From: Dendrolimus kikuchii
Lineage: Eukaryota > Arthropoda > Insecta > Lepidoptera > Lasiocampidae
Assembly: GCA_019925095.2 (NCBI GenBank)
Contig: CM034405.1
Location: 15,401,401 to 15,465,400 of the forward strand
Direction of reading: 5' to 3'
DNA: 64,000 nt
This document shows, piece after piece, positions 1 through 10,659 of the stretch. The notes under the pieces were generated by a model. That model ran no database searches. It worked only from the letters and a program-made list of their open reading frames with translations, and was not told where the DNA came from. Within the stretch, counting starts at the first letter, position 1. Every line of letters starts with the position of its first letter. A program made the position numbers and the translations under genes.

Positions 1-287
1 TTCGTCTTGAATATTAATCCAATCCAATTGAATATAATTTATTTTGATAAGGATTAATACCAAGGTACAAAATAAAGAGTTTTTGAAGCGACGGCATTTT
101 AATTATTTAAAAAAATAAAAGAAAACACTTATTGTGAGATAACTACAATAGTTAGACATATGGTTACGCGATATTTTTTGTAGACAATTATATGTTCTAC
201 AAAGTGGTAGTACATTGTTTTGTTCTATAATCAATAGTTTTCGGAGCGCACGCCGTGTAAGGATTTTTTCGGGTCTTTTTTTACACC
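1..287. other. AT-rich flank, nothing recognised
   Basis: No coding frame, terminal repeat or RNA gene recognised. The last ~50 bases may be the decayed inner part of the Helitron-like fragment that follows. Confidence 0.5.
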
Positions 288-448
288 TTGGGTTACATTA
301 TTGAACTTTTAGTAAGGATCCCTAATTTTTTTGAAAATATAATATAGCCTATAGCCTTCCTCGATAAATATACTAAATCGGACCAGCGGTTCCTGAGATT
401 AGCGCGTTTAAACAAACAAACTCTTCAGCTTTATAATATTAGTATAGA
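288..448 (-). mobile_element. Helitron-like fragment, 5' end
   Basis: Read on the minus strand it begins TCTATACTAATATTATAAA, a TC start typical of lepidopteran non-autonomous Helitrons, and runs through 'aaacgcgctaatctcaggaa' and 'ctataggctatat'. The inner block GGGTTACATTATTGAA...TCCCTAATTTTT recurs at 4064-4105 in the same relative place. No 3' CTAG terminus was found, so it is truncated. Confidence 0.6.
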
Positions 449-553
449 TAGGTAGCTGGGATAATGTATATCATTTACCAAAAATCTAATAACTTCAATC
501 TTCATTAAATCTGCTCCGAGACTTCTTTGAGTGTTTTTCGCTATTTCATATTA

Positions 554-903
554 CACTAGAATCTTTTTAAATAGAAGTTGAAGGGAGATGTCAAAAAATT
601 CGAATTACTGAGTTTTCGACTTACGGAGGATTTCGACTTAAGCGAATGTTGTAAGGAAACATTCGACTTGTAGAAGTTAAGATTTATTCAAATAATCGAG
701 TTGTAAAGGTTGAAAGATACAGAGGTCCAATTTATTTTGTCGAGTTATAGTGGGAAAATAAGTACTTAATTTGCTTATAGAGTCGCTAATTATTTCAAGT
801 CGCAGAGTGTTCAAATTTCGAGCAACGGAGGTTTTGGGGTTCAAGGGAAGGAAACACATTTTTTTTCGAGTTTAGGAGGTTTTCGACTTAAGAGATTCCA
901 CTG
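554..903. mobile_element. pogo/Tigger-like MITE
   Basis: A 350-bp non-coding element. Left end CACTAGAATCTTTTTAA and right end (reverse complement) CAGTGGAATCTCTTAAG form imperfect terminal inverted repeats, and both sides are flanked by TA (552-553 and 904-905), the Tc1/mariner-pogo target duplication. The interior repeats 'tttcgactta..ggagg' blocks, typical of Tigger-type ends with repeated sub-terminal motifs. No transposase frame. The superfamily call is from end sequence and TA duplication only. Confidence 0.65.
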
Positions 904-1085
904 TATTGTTACATGCCGACAAAAAAGTGAACGCACGTCTGTCTGCCATAAACCTGGTACCTTTCCCGCAATTGGACTTCTTTTGCTTACTTTGTGTTTA
1001 AAATTTGTAATTAAGAAAAACATTCTAATGTTATTGTGCTTGTTTTATGGCACTCATTAGGCAGGTGTGTCGAACTAATTCTTGT

Positions 1086-1359
1086 TGTTATTGTTTTGCG
1101 TCCAGGCATATTGTATTTGTACAGAATAAAAGGAATGCCCGAACGAAGGGGTGAAGCAGTCAAGTGAGGGTTACGATACGAACAAGACGTACATTCGATA
1201 AGCTATATAGTGACGGACTTTGCGCGTGTTATTGAATTGTGCAGTTTATACTGGTTGAGTCTAGTTATATTTGTACCTGTGTTATACGTGTTTATATAGT
1301 TCTAATAAATTCTATAGTAATTCTAACGGCATTTTAATTCGAGTCCCGCACTCGTAACA
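1086..1359 (+). mobile_element. possible solo-LTR-like sequence
   Basis: Starts TGTTATTG and ends CTCGTAACA, so the ends are short inverted repeats TGTTA/TAACA. An AATAAA lies near 1303 and the end has a small CGAGT...ACTCG dyad. No matching target duplication was found, and another TGTTATTG at 1029 could equally be the start. Confidence 0.25.
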
Positions 1360-1906
1360 GTATTATAGTTTCGGATTTCGCCATATATGAAATATTTATT
1401 TTTGCGCAAAGAAGTACGTAGTATTTAAATAACACTATGTATAATATTCTATAGTAACGTATTGTTATATGTAGAAATGAACTACCTATATATAAACATA
1501 TACATACATCGATATGAAATACTAAAAATTACTAAACCAATCCTGCAGTAACTGCATTAATACACATATAAGAAAATAGCTAATAGGTATGTGGAGAACA
1601 TCGTACAATGAATTTGAAGATTATTCACATATAAAGAAACAACCATTAAAATAACAACTTATCATCATATTCTTCAAATGTCATATAGAAATAATTATAA
1701 TTACTATTTAAACAGCAATTATTACGACATTTGACTCATTTTACTTGTACATACATCCTTATGACGTCCAAAGTATGTATGTACGCTTGTACAAAATCTA
1801 CAAGGCTACGGTGTTTTTTTAAGAAGATAAAAATCTGTCATTTGGTTAGATTGTCCATTTAAATAGGTTAAAATAGTAGAATATAGTTTTAACTAGTTAA
1901 GTTATA
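1360..1906. other. AT-rich, nothing recognised
   Basis: Unique-looking AT-rich DNA with scattered 'tatgtatgtac' motifs; no feature supported. Confidence 0.5.
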
Positions 1907-2112
1907 CGTGCAGGAACGGAGAAAGAATACAATTTCCTGCGGCCGGGCGGCTTGTCGTAAGAGGCGCCAAAACAACCCACAGATATTTGCCCGACTGGAT
2001 GGCTACAACCCCTGGTTTAGAGTATGCCGCCAAAACAATCTTGATTTGTGTTCCAGCATTACTGACCAGGTTCCAGTCTCCCTTAAGAAACAGCAGAACA
2101 TTTGTAGCACCC
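1907..2112 (+). mobile_element. family A SINE-like copy, 3'-truncated
   Basis: Has the shared 5' end CGTGCAGGAACGG, the GCAGGAA/TTTCCTGC hairpin and most of the body, but stops at 'tttgtagcaccc' and lacks the CR1-like tail and poly-A. The 'ggtggtagagc' part is shortened. Short frames through it on both strands are artefacts. Confidence 0.85.
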
Positions 2113-2144
2113 AAATAGCTCTCCCCAAAGTTTTGTTTTTTTGA

Positions 2145-3720
2145 GTTAATACTCTCTTGATCAGACCAATACCTAGTAGAGTAATTTACTGAAAAAGGTC
2201 AAGCGAATACAATTACGTACGTAGATATAAAAGCGTAATAATTAACGCATCTTTTAGAACCAAAAACTTGGGTTCATTGGACTTTCAATTTTCTTCCATT
2301 GACATAAGATTTAAAGTCTTCTTTTGTCTTGTTAGACTTATTAACACGCGGCCAAATAAAGATGGTAGTTCAACGACTCGGACTATAATCCATCATAGTG
2401 ACATTTCTATTTATCCTGATGAGCCGTAACTTCCGATGCTAATGGCCCTTTGTTTTTTACTGTGTTTACGCAAGGAGCGTGTTTACTGTGATAATATTGG
2501 CTACGGGCTTCTTATTCCAGGCTTTATAAACATAATTTATATGGGTTTTATTAACTTCGTCTGTATGTTTGTATGTAACGGAATCTTTCAGCATTATTTT
2601 CAGCTACTTCCAGAAGTCTGATTAATTTGAACTTTTACACGTCATGAAGGCCGATAACAAATAAATAATCTTATAACTTCGTCCTGGGGCCCAATTCTGC
2701 TATTATTATCTTGTCAAAATCGCTGCACACTATCGTCTCAGTAGTAGTAGCGGCTTTGCCTGATATTAGTATGCTGTTAAATCCAATGGCGTACCCGTGG
2801 CGCGTCACTATCTTTATATATCGCTTTATATAATCAAAAACTGTTAAAAAAAATTGTGTCTTTTCAATATTCATTTCGAATAACGCCATTTCTGCTAATG
2901 ATAATACCAATTTTTTCTACAAGAATTCCGTCGCAATGATATCGAGTAGATATTGTGGGTTTAGTAGAATACGCATTTTTGACACTATCGGAATGGAATC
3001 GTACTTTGAATATTTTGGCAATGCCAATGCATCTTGACCAGGATCATCAAGTCGACACTGGAATTTGATACACTTTTATGATAGGAAAAAAAAACTAAAA
3101 AACATACTTTAATAATACTTGAACTAAAAAATAAAAGAGTGTTCTTACAGTGCTATTGTGAAATGCGTGGATTTCTTGACATCAAATAGTTGTTATAAAC
3201 ACATTGTTACAACTTAAGTTCCGACAAAAACAAATTCCACCTGCATGTCTATAAAAACACATTTTATTACCTGTCGGCATTTTAACTGGTTGTGATTCTT
3301 TTATGATCGTCTTCTTTTGTTTACTTATTTGTTGGCATACGTTTCTAGAGTACAGCGTATTGTTTTACTGTACTCGTTTATTTTTAATTCTAGTTTTTTT
3401 ACGTGTTAAACTACAAAATTTTAGAATTTGGCAGTCGCTTTGATAACGGATCTTTTATGAAATAATTAGTTATCATTGTTTGATCAGAGGGCTTAAAGCA
3501 GTCGACTTTGGAGAATTATTTAGTGAAATTGACACATATCTAGGTATATTGGTATTTATAAGACATAGCATAAGGTTCAATTTTATGTTGATATTTCATA
3601 TGTTCATCATATGAATCTGCAAAAACGATCTGTTTAGGCCCTCTGAATTGTATGTCATGACGTTTTTTCTGGAAATAAAGGATCTAGTATTAAATAAGTG
3701 TATTTGATACCTATGACCCG
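2145..3720. other. no gene or element recognised
   Basis: About 1.6 kb of AT-rich sequence. Small open frames at 2436-2621 (+) and 2671-2910 (-) have no domain, no convincing start context and no homologue I recognise. Confidence 0.5.
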
Positions 3721-3722
3721 CG

Positions 3723-3776
3723 GTGGTTGGAAACGTTTCTAAAACACTGGCCGCGTCACGACATTACGTGGCAACG
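3723..3776 (-). repeat. ~52-bp module shared with 13.85 kb
   Basis: On the minus strand, GTTGCCA..AATG....ACGCG.CCA..GTTTT.GAAACGTT.CCAAC aligns at roughly 40 of 51 positions with 13847-13898 (+). No element ends were identified around either copy. Confidence 0.6.
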
Positions 3777-3930
3777 CTTATCTATGCGTTAATTTTCAAT
3801 TTGTTTCTACATTTCAGCTTACTATATGCAGAAAACGATGAAATCATGAACAATGTACACTGAAAAAGAGATATTCAGCAGGAAATGAAAGGTCTCGGCA
3901 GACGTTGTTCTGCTTTGAAAAAATAAAAAT

Positions 3931-4234
3931 CTAGAACCCGATTCCAGCGCCATCTACTGGGTCTAATTGTGAATATAAACCAACCCGTAACTATACAAAC
4001 ACATATAAATTTCATCAAAATCATAGAACCCGATTCCAGCGCCAAGTATTTTGTTTAGATTGATGGGTTACATTATTGAAGATTTAGTTGGAATCCCTAA
4101 TTTTTATATAGTCTATATTAATCAGCGATAATATAGCATTAGAATGGTGAAAAAATTTTGAAATCGGTCCAGTACATTTCGAGTTTGTTCGTTACAAAAA
4201 TACATATCTTTCCTCTTTATAATATTAGTATAGA
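3931..4234 (-). mobile_element. Helitron-like fragment with internal direct repeat
   Basis: Minus-strand 5' end TCTATACTAATATTATAAA at 4234. Shares the GGGTTACATTATTGAA block with 288-448, and its 3931-4020 part resembles 24540-24650 (CCCGAT.CCA.C.CCA). A ~20-bp stretch (tagaacccgattccagcgcc) occurs twice, near 3932 and 4025, so the left part is duplicated or chimeric. Confidence 0.6.
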
Positions 4235-4537
4235 TTAGGTACCGATTAGGTCCGAGTATATACGTGACGCAAGAAAAGACACTCCCCTGAGTTAAGAAAA
4301 AAAATGCTGAGATATAAGCCTTGACGTCATAGTTGGTATCCCCGATTATTATTTGTGATGTGATATTGTTATTAATTTAATTAATTTAAGCGATTTTCAC
4401 CATAAGTTAGATACATTTTCATTGAAGGTTTATCTATTTATAATCTATCCCTATTAATATTATAAACGCGAAAGTAAGTTTGTCTGTCTGTTACGCTTTC
4501 ACGGAACACCTACGGGACCGATTTGGTTGAAACTCAG

Positions 4538-4642
4538 TATATATATACATATATATGTATATATATACTGAGTTTCAGTATATATATACATATATATGTA
4601 TATATATATATACATATATATACATACGTATATATATATACG

Positions 4643-4673
<31 letters not shown>

Positions 4674-4716
4674 GTATATATATATATATATATAATATAT
4701 ATATATGTATTTATTT
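4538..4716. repeat. AT/ATAC microsatellite inside family C
   Basis: Long (TA)n with interspersed 'tatacatatata' and 'acgtatat' variants. At the matching place the other family C copy has only a short 'atatatatatactgag' (28086-28102), so the tract expanded in this copy. Confidence 0.9.
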
Positions 4717-4976
4717 ATATATATTTTTTTCGATGCCGAGGATGAACATTTATCCCGAAAAATGGGATAGTTTCCGGGATAAAAATATATTAGTCTCTCT
4801 CTTTGTTATGCTTTTACGGAAAAAATAATTGATCGATTTAGCTGGAATTCGGTATATATGTAATTTTAATACCGAGGGCGAACAAGGGATACTTTTCATC
4901 CGACATAAATGGGATATATTTATGTAAAGGTTATCCCAGAAAGAAGGATAGGATTTTTTTTGTGATTTGCCATTTT

Positions 4977-5178
4977 GGTCGTTCTGTTCGTTCTGGTTGT
5001 TCTGGTCGGTCTGGTCGTTCTGGTCGTTCTGGTCGTTCTGGTTATTCTGGTCGTTTTGGTCGTTCTGGTCGTCCTGGTCATTCTGGTCGGTCTGGTCATT
5101 CTGTTCAGTTTGGTCGTGATGGTCAGTTTGGTCGTTCTGGTCAGTTTCGTTGTTCTGGTCACTTTAGTCAGTTTAGTC
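4977..5178. repeat. 9-bp minisatellite (CGTTCTGGT)n
   Basis: About 20 degenerate 9-bp units with variants such as GGTCATTCT and GGTCAGTTT, degrading towards 'actttagtcagtttagtcatt'. The unit has no stop in several frames, which gives artefactual Gly-Arg-Ser-Gly frames on the plus strand and Arg-Thr-Thr frames on the minus strand. It sits between 'gatttgccattttgg' and 'gggcaaatagcac', where the other copy has the GGGCAAAA array. Confidence 0.9.
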
Positions 5179-5261
5179 ATTGGGCAAATAGCACTAACAT
5201 AAAAAATTTGTACAATGTAACCTGTTTTAACGCCTGCTCTTTGAACAAGAGATACGCACGT

Positions 5262-5648
5262 AATATTATAAAATTGTAAAAGTGTAGTCTTTTGTTTTTT
5301 AGATTTTTGTGTTTGTATGTTTATTCGGGATTCACGGAAACACTACTGGGTCGAGTTCTATGCGGTTTTCGTTGATCGATAGCAAATTTCTGGACTTAAA
5401 ATCTGTGGTACTTTATATCCCGGGAATCCCAGAGGAATTTTCTTGGGAACAGTTTAAAGTGGCCCGGTTGAAAAAATTGGATTCCGAATATTTTCAGTGA
5501 TCAATAGCCAATTCTCTGTCATAAAATCTGTGATACTTTATATCCCGGGAACCCGCGTGATTTTTCCCAAGGGTGATTTCAAGTTGTTGGGACACGTATA
5601 AATTAACTTATTCCGTCCAACGTGGACGAAGTCATAGGCGAATACTAG
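5262..5648 (+). mobile_element. Helitron-like fragment abutting family C
   Basis: Begins near 'taatattataaaattg' and ends 'gtggacgaagtcataggcgaatactag' followed by T, i.e. a CTAG|T end like lepidopteran Helitrons. Contains two similar ~100-bp halves, each with 'aaaatctgtg.tactttatatcccggga' (5399-5427 and 5524-5550), an internal duplication. Non-coding. Confidence 0.5.
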
Positions 5649-5659
5649 TATATTATATA

Positions 5660-5765
5660 AAAAACCTAATTAAGTTTTTATGTAAGTAACATAGAGCTAG
5701 TTACTATCTAGGGTTTCCACGCGACGTAGCCGAGTGGAAAACGCTAATAAATAGTATAAATACCT
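5660..5765 (+). repeat. dispersed repeat shared with 55.7 kb
   Basis: 'ctaattaagtttttat.taagt.a.atag...ta.ccactAGGGTTT' aligns with 55708-55755. Here it continues into a small dyad (tttccac...gtggaaa). Confidence 0.5.
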
Positions 5766-5869
5766 ACATACAACATAATGTATAGATAGGTACGTCAGTA
5801 TATACATGTACTCCTAGGTACGTCCTGTGAACAATGGATTTTATTACCGCACTATAACCAAGACAAATG

Positions 5870-6320
5870 AGAAAACTACAGATATCTAAAGCCTAGTAAA
5901 TAGCTTTGTCCCTTTCCTGTGCCATAAACCGGCTTCTTTTATAAAAGAACAACAGAGAAAATTCACCTCTAAATCTAAGAAATTAAAGTGAAATTTGGAA
6001 AGCGCAAAATTCGGTTTCAAAATTCCCGACGAGTTTCTTTTACATAGGCTATGTTGCTAACTTTCTACAAAGGAAACAGGACCTTATTTGACACTGCTTA
6101 GAGTATATGTTTGTATTACAAGAATATGAGGACTGACGCCATTTTGCGTAGAGGTTGGCGGTCAAAATTTATTGCGCATAAATGTACCTCCGGCTAACCC
6201 GGGTGTTAGGGGGTGAGGAGAGTAGGCTTAAAAATCGTGGTACGAGGGAAAAGGGGTGAGTTTTTAGTATTCGAAACGTCGGCCTATTTGGGGTGTTGAT
6301 GGTTCACAGGGCCGGATCTA
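5870..6320. other. repeat-free; GC-richer island from 6120
   Basis: 5870-6110 shows nothing. 6120-6320 is GC-richer with 'gacgccattttgcg', 'gttagggggtgaggag' and poly-A/G runs. It resembles conserved non-coding DNA, but only by composition. Confidence 0.25.
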
Positions 6321-6420
6321 AAAAATAAACTTTCTTAAAAAGCATATTCATTGAAAACAAAATATTTATTTTATTAATGTAGCTAACAGTTCAGATAATG
6401 ATGACTAACTTAGAATATAA

Positions 6421-6660
6421 TAAAACTACGTTTTAATTGATTTAGACGCGGTAATTTATTTGATTTTTGTTATTCCGACGTTTCGGCCACTTTTCAGTGG
6501 CCGTCATCACGGAAAATAAAAGATGTCAAGCGTCAATGAGTATTGTTAACGTTTTATTTAACCTATCGCCAACTTATTCTTGACTTGAACTTGGCCGAAA
6601 CGTCGGAATAACAAAAATAAAATAAATTACCGCGCTGAAAACCGTTAAAACGTAGTTTTA
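6421..6660. mobile_element. foldback MITE (family D)
   Basis: Long imperfect inverted repeat: both outer ends read TAAAACTACGTTTTAA, then a CGCGGTAATTTATTT-like block and GTTATTCCGACGTTTCGGCC, with the complementary arm ending CGTAGTTTTA. TA flanks on both sides are consistent with a TA target duplication. The centre has a small dyad (ggccacttttcagtggcc). Related copies: 24268-24797 and a relic at 8512-8640. Confidence 0.8.
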
Positions 6661-6664
6661 GTAT

Positions 6665-7366
6665 GCAAGTTGCGAAAACTTAATAAAATACAACTTAGAA
6701 TAGTTAATATAGAATAGCCTTAGTTCTATTATATCAAAACTGCGCAAAAAGTCGTATTAATTTTTATATAGCATAAGGAAAGTTGCTTTCCGCGTATGTC
6801 TATTCTGATATGAGACGTAACGTGCTTTTTTTCGTTTTCGTAATTTTTCTATATTTATTTTAATTTAAGAAAAAAATTCAGTAAATCACCTTCAAATTAT
6901 TGATATAAAATCATTTTACTGCTTCAGTTTTTATCGAAACCGGATAAAAATCTACATCTTTATGAAAGAGAGATAAATAATTTGGTTTTATTATATTTTG
7001 AAATTTATTTTATTTATTTTATTCACAATAAAATAAAACGCATCTGAAAAACGACCGAGTCTATGTAAACCTCGCTATCGAACGAAAAATCAGTACCGAA
7101 AAATCCTCAAGGACATTGGCGTTGCTACAAGTCGTAATATCTACTTTACGTGAATTAGGGAAGTGAAAATTAACACAATAAAATGAAATTGACTATCATA
7201 TGGCAATTCACAACGTCCAGACAACACGTTAACTAACTATTTATATTGCAGCACGAACACATCAAGATATCTCCTAATATTATGATCTATCTATACATTG
7301 ATGGTGATATCACTAGAAAAGATGCTTAAATTCATATCACAAATGCGGCTTGTCATTAATTTTATT
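6665..7366. other. AT-rich, nothing recognised
   Basis: No frame, repeat or RNA feature supported in this ~700 bp. Confidence 0.5.
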
Positions 7367-7680
7367 CGTGCAGGAACGGAGAAAGAATACAATTTCCTGC
7401 GGCCGGGCGGCCTGTCGTAAGAGGCGACAAAACAACCCACAGCCAGGTGGTAGAGCATTTGCCCGACTGGATGGCTACGACCCCTGGTCTAAAATATGTC
7501 CCCATAACAACCTTGAGTTGTGTTCCGGCATTAGTGACCTGGTTCCAGTCTCCCTTAAGAGAACAGCAGCGCACTTGTAGCACCTTTGGTATTGCAAATG
7601 TCCATAGGCGATGGTAACCGCTTTCCATCAAGTGGGCCGTGTGCTTGTCTGCTGAACTCCTGCAATAAAAAATAAAAAAA
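7367..7680 (+). mobile_element. family A SINE-like copy, full length
   Basis: Essentially complete: 5' CGTGCAGGAACGG, GCAGGAA/TTTCCTGC hairpin, 'ccaggtggtagagcatttgc', 'cctggtct.aagtatg', 'gcaaatgtccataggcgatgg', CR1-like 'tccatcaagtgggccgt', and an A-rich end interrupted once (AAAAAATAAAAAAA). No target duplication seen. Confidence 0.9.
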
Positions 7681-7689
7681 TGATATTTA

Positions 7690-8510
7690 CCATAATAACC
7701 AGCTACTAACAATTCCACACAAACCTTTCAAACACCTTGTATCATTCGCATTCGGAGAATCGGAGGAGAAGCGGATTCGCCAAAAATGAATGAAAAAAAA
7801 AACGTTTGGGGTTTCAGGTCTCTGAATCTCTACATTCCCAAAATACAAATAAAAATTTATAAATTTCCTCACCTCACGTTTCATTATATGAACTGTTATA
7901 ATAACAATGATTTTATGTTATTTTCAGGGATCCAGATTACATCAACGCCCAACGTGAAAAAAATCTGTAAAACCAGTAAGTATTTTTTAAACAGAACATG
8001 GAAGTATATAAGCTTTTTTTAAAAGGTTTTTAAATACAAGCTTTTGAGATCCTGGATATCATGTAGCAGCAGAGTGCTAGCCATGACAAGTAAAACGAGC
8101 CCAAACACGTTTAGTACAGGAGTTCCTATGGCCACCGACTCCATCACCAGATCAGCTCCATGGTACCATATTATTGCATTGTCACGCGATATGCATATGT
8201 TTGCAAAATTGCAGCTCAATCGGAAACCGGGAAGTTGGTCAAATTTAACTTGCAAGATTCCACCCGAACTTACATACATACATACATAGGTACATCCATT
8301 GCAAGCTAAATAAAAGCTTGTAATAAAAATACCACCTTTTATCTCCAAGGACAACAAAGTTAGATTTAATAGTTTTTATTTTCCAAATACCTTTACGGTG
8401 CGTCACTCTAACCACTGTGATTCATTATATTTTAATCAAATATCTACGAAAATAAATTATTATATATAAATTATATTATAAATCCTAATCATAAATCTAT
8501 AATTATAATT
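7690..8510. other. no gene confirmed; possible repeat at 8040-8345
   Basis: A minus-strand frame over 8019-8357 (112 codons, one hydrophobic stretch near its C-terminus) lies on sequence whose right part ('aacttgcaagattccaccc...gcaagctaaataaaagcttg') looks like a dispersed lepidopteran repeat remembered from other loci. I do not support it as a gene. The rest shows nothing. Confidence 0.35.
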
Positions 8511-8511
8511 A

Positions 8512-8640
8512 AATCTATGTTTTAACGGTTTTAAGCGCAGTATTTGATTTTATTTTTATTTCGACCACTTTTCAGGAGCCCTAATCACAGAAAATGATTA
8601 AAATGCCGCGATTAAAACTGTTGAAGCGTAGTTTTATTTA
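8512..8640. mobile_element. family D foldback relic
   Basis: A shortened, diverged copy: 'tatgttttaacggttttaagcgc' on the left and 'gccgcgattaaaactgttgaagcgtagtttta' on the right are still complementary, with a short 'ccacttttcagg' centre. Confidence 0.65.
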
Positions 8641-8759
8641 TTTGATATTTTAGTTTTAGGTGCTTTTTGCTGGAAACTCCAACCCTTCTTACAAATTCGG
8701 TAAGAATTCATTTTTTTTGGTATAAACCGGTCTTGATATTCTTTTATTGAAAATATTTT

Positions 8760-9170
8760 GTACTAAAATATAAAGTTGAAGAGTTTGTTTGTTTGCTTGA
8801 ACGCGCTAATCTCAGGAACTACTGGTCTGATTTGAAAAATCCTTTCAGTCTTAGATAGTCCATTTATCGAGGAAAGCTATAGGCTATATATCATCACGCT
8901 AAGGCTAATAGGAGCGGAACACCAATGAAGAATGTTTCAAAATCGGGGTTTTTGAAGTGATAACTTCTTATGGGAGGGTAAACTGCTTCGTTACGTCACG
9001 CGTTACGGCGCCAGTCTGTCTGTTAGTGATTACGGAAAAACTACTGGACCAACTTAGATTAGGTTAAGTTATCACTTCTGGCGGGTGTCCCAAAGACACC
9101 TGATTTTTTTATTTTTTAACTTCCTTTGTTTTAACTTTTCCACGCGTACGAAGTCGCGGGCAGAAGCTAG
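8760..9170 (+). mobile_element. Helitron-like non-autonomous element
   Basis: Starts 'gtactaaaatataaagttgaag', shares 'aacgcgctaatctcaggaact' and 'ctataggctatat' with 288-448, and ends 'ccacgcgtacgaagtcgcgggcagaagCTAG' followed by T. CACGCG/CGCGG can pair just upstream of the CTAG, matching the Helitron 3' hairpin rule. Non-coding. Confidence 0.65.
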
Positions 9171-9171
9171 T

Positions 9172-9660
9172 GTAGATACATCTCAAATTTCGAGAAAATT
9201 AAGGCCTTGAAAATAGAAGCAATAAATATACAAATTTGCTTTTACATTTTTATACTAATATGGACTATGGGTTATAATAAATTGAAGTTCAGTACGCCCC
9301 TGTAACGCGTTTAACCCGCACCCAGTCGACCTCTACGCACATCTCTCTCGCACAAACTACAAAAAGAACTCTCCATCGCTTTCCTCCCTTTGCTTTAAAT
9401 TATTGCACCTCCATTCCTACGTTCTAGAATTGAGCATATCTCTACTAAACCCATCTATTCTAATACCAACCTTATCGCGCCGTGAATACAGTAGAAATTC
9501 ATAACACAGTTGTATATTGTAAGAACAAATTTCTCCTAAGAACGTACAGTTCTGTTGATCTGATAGTCCATTAGATAGTGATCTAACATCCAGTAGGAAT
9601 GAAAATTAAATTAAACCTTATTCTCTGCTTACAAAGTTGAAAATCGTAAATAAGTTTCAA
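9172..9660. other. nothing recognised
   Basis: AT-rich sequence with one C-rich stretch (9330-9480); no feature supported. Confidence 0.4.
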
Positions 9661-9680
9661 CGTACATTTCGTCTTTACAG

Positions 9681-9860
9681 AATAAATTTAGTGATATCAG
9701 TCGTGAACAGAAAGCAAAAGCAGTGGGCATTAAAAAGGCCATCCGGCGTCATTTTAAGGGGATGGGGATGGTGGGGATAAGTGTAGTCCCCAAACGTAAG
9801 GGGAAAAGACGCATTGCCTCGATAGACTTGGGCACAAGAAGTCTATTACAACGATATTAA
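9681..9860 (+). CDS. candidate terminal coding exon, unknown protein
   Basis: Open for 59 codons from a possible splice acceptor (tttcgtctttacag ends at 9680) to TAA at 9858-9860. There is no ATG at the start, so a start-codon-based search would miss it. The peptide begins NKFSDISREQKAKA and is basic, with KKAIRRHFKG and KRKGKRRIAS, which is less random than other frames here. No family recognised, no poly-A signal just downstream, and the frame could be chance. The G-rich part (9758-9777) could by itself explain the Gly-Met run. Confidence 0.25.
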   Translation, partial: NKFSDISREQKAKAVGIKKAIRRHFKGMGMVGISVVPKRKGKRRIASIDLGTRSLLQRY

Positions 9861-10026
9861 AAATTGCGTGAATCATATCAATGACTATGCTAATTTTTTT
9901 TTTTATATTTTGATACTTGCAATTCACCTGTGTAACTTTAATATTGCTTATGACAGGAAAAGTCATTCTTCACTAAACTGTTGTTTTCTATACAAGTAAA
10001 TCAAAACAATTATTGTTGATTATTTT

Positions 10027-10149
10027 ACATACATACATACATACATAACTTCACGCCAGTTCCCTTGCGGGGTAGGCACGAACAACAGAGCGCCATTTAG
10101 GCCCATTCTTACACACCTCACTTGCTTCTTTGACATTCATAACTCTTGA
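10027..10149 (-). mobile_element. family B (RTE-like LINE) 3' fragment
   Basis: Minus-strand copy of the extreme 3' end: terminal ORF codons up to the stop, then 'agttatg' and (TATG)n. Flanked by a perfect 13-bp target duplication TGTTGATTATTTT at 10014-10026 and 10150-10162, so it is a genuine 5'-truncated insertion. Confidence 0.9.
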
Positions 10150-10189
10150 TGTTGATTATTTTGAACCAGGTTTATACCTTTTTGGATAA

Positions 10190-10433
10190 TAAGGCGGCTT
10201 TCTCGGTGCAGCAGCGGTACGGAATCGATATCTCGGTATACGCGATACCGAAAGCTTACCGAACGCCTATATTTCTATGAGCGTTTGTTGATTCGTTCAG
10301 TAACTGTGCGGAAGCGACACATTTCAAGCGAATCAGGAAATTCTCGAAGAAATATAGCTTTCGGTACCGTGTATACCGAGCATACCAATTGTATATAGCT
10401 ACTGCATCGACATACCTATCTGAAAGCGGCCTA
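10190..10433. mobile_element. foldback MITE
   Basis: Ends ATAAGGCGGCTTTC and GAAAGCGGCCTAAT are inverted repeats. A second matching pair lies inside: CGGTATACGCGATACCGAAAGC (left, 10234-10255) against AGCTTTCGGTACCGTGTATACCG (right, near 10357-10379). Non-coding. Confidence 0.75.
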
Positions 10434-10578
10434 ATTCTACACTATAAAATATCACCTTGCAAACTGCCGCAGAAAAGCAGTTTACCATATCTTTTTTAAA
10501 CATGACTTCGCAGAGTTTGTAGACTACCCAGTTTCAAGTTTTTCAATATTCAAGTCAAAGTAATATTCAATAAATAAG

Positions 10579-10642
10579 TGAGCAGCTTAATGGTTAGCGC
10601 ATCCGGTCCTCATTCCAATGCCCTGATTTCGAATCCTGATCA
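10579..10642 (+). mobile_element. tRNA-like SINE head
   Basis: 'cttaatggttagcgcatccgg' resembles an RNA polymerase III box A and 'gatttcgaatcctgatcagg' a box B (GGTTCGAATCC-like), about 35 bases apart. There is no acceptor-stem pairing, so it is a tRNA-derived SINE relic and not a tRNA gene. The following 'acctcgctttgacgataaaacccgcc' may be its body. Confidence 0.5.
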
Positions 10643-10659
10643 GGAAACATCTAACGCTT

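Larger units (their letters stand above)
4448..5249 (+). mobile_element. family C Helitron-like element, plus copy
   Basis: Begins TCCCTATTAATATTATAAA preceded by A, then a (GTCT) stub, 'gaccgatttggttgaaactcag', an AT array, 'cgatgccgaggatgaac', 'atcccgaaaaatgggatag', a CGTTCTGGT minisatellite and 'gcactaacataaaaa...tgtaacctg'. The same blocks occur in the same order in the minus copy at 26584-28214. After CTGCTCTTTGAACAAGAG (5249) the two copies diverge, so this copy has lost its own 3' hairpin/CTAG end. No Rep/helicase coding sequence; non-autonomous. Confidence 0.75.

Noticed and set aside
4538..4716. CRISPR-like or regularly spaced array
   Set aside because: Units are simple TA/TATAC repeats with no unique spacers; a eukaryotic genome context also argues against it.
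4523..4828. Tyr/Ile-rich 101-codon frame
   Set aside because: Translation of a TA/TATAC microsatellite.
4920..5279. Gly-Arg-Ser and Val-Leu repeat proteins of 75-105 codons
   Set aside because: Open because the 9-bp CGTTCTGGT array lacks stops in several frames; it lies inside a Helitron-like element.
7350..7718. Recurring cysteine/arginine-rich peptide (QERRKNTISCGRAACRKRRQ) in many places
   Set aside because: It is the translation of family A repeat copies; frames differ between copies, stops and indels are frequent, and both strands give similar-length frames.
10579..10642. Functional tRNA gene
   Set aside because: Box-like motifs exist but acceptor and anticodon stems do not pair; better explained as a SINE head.
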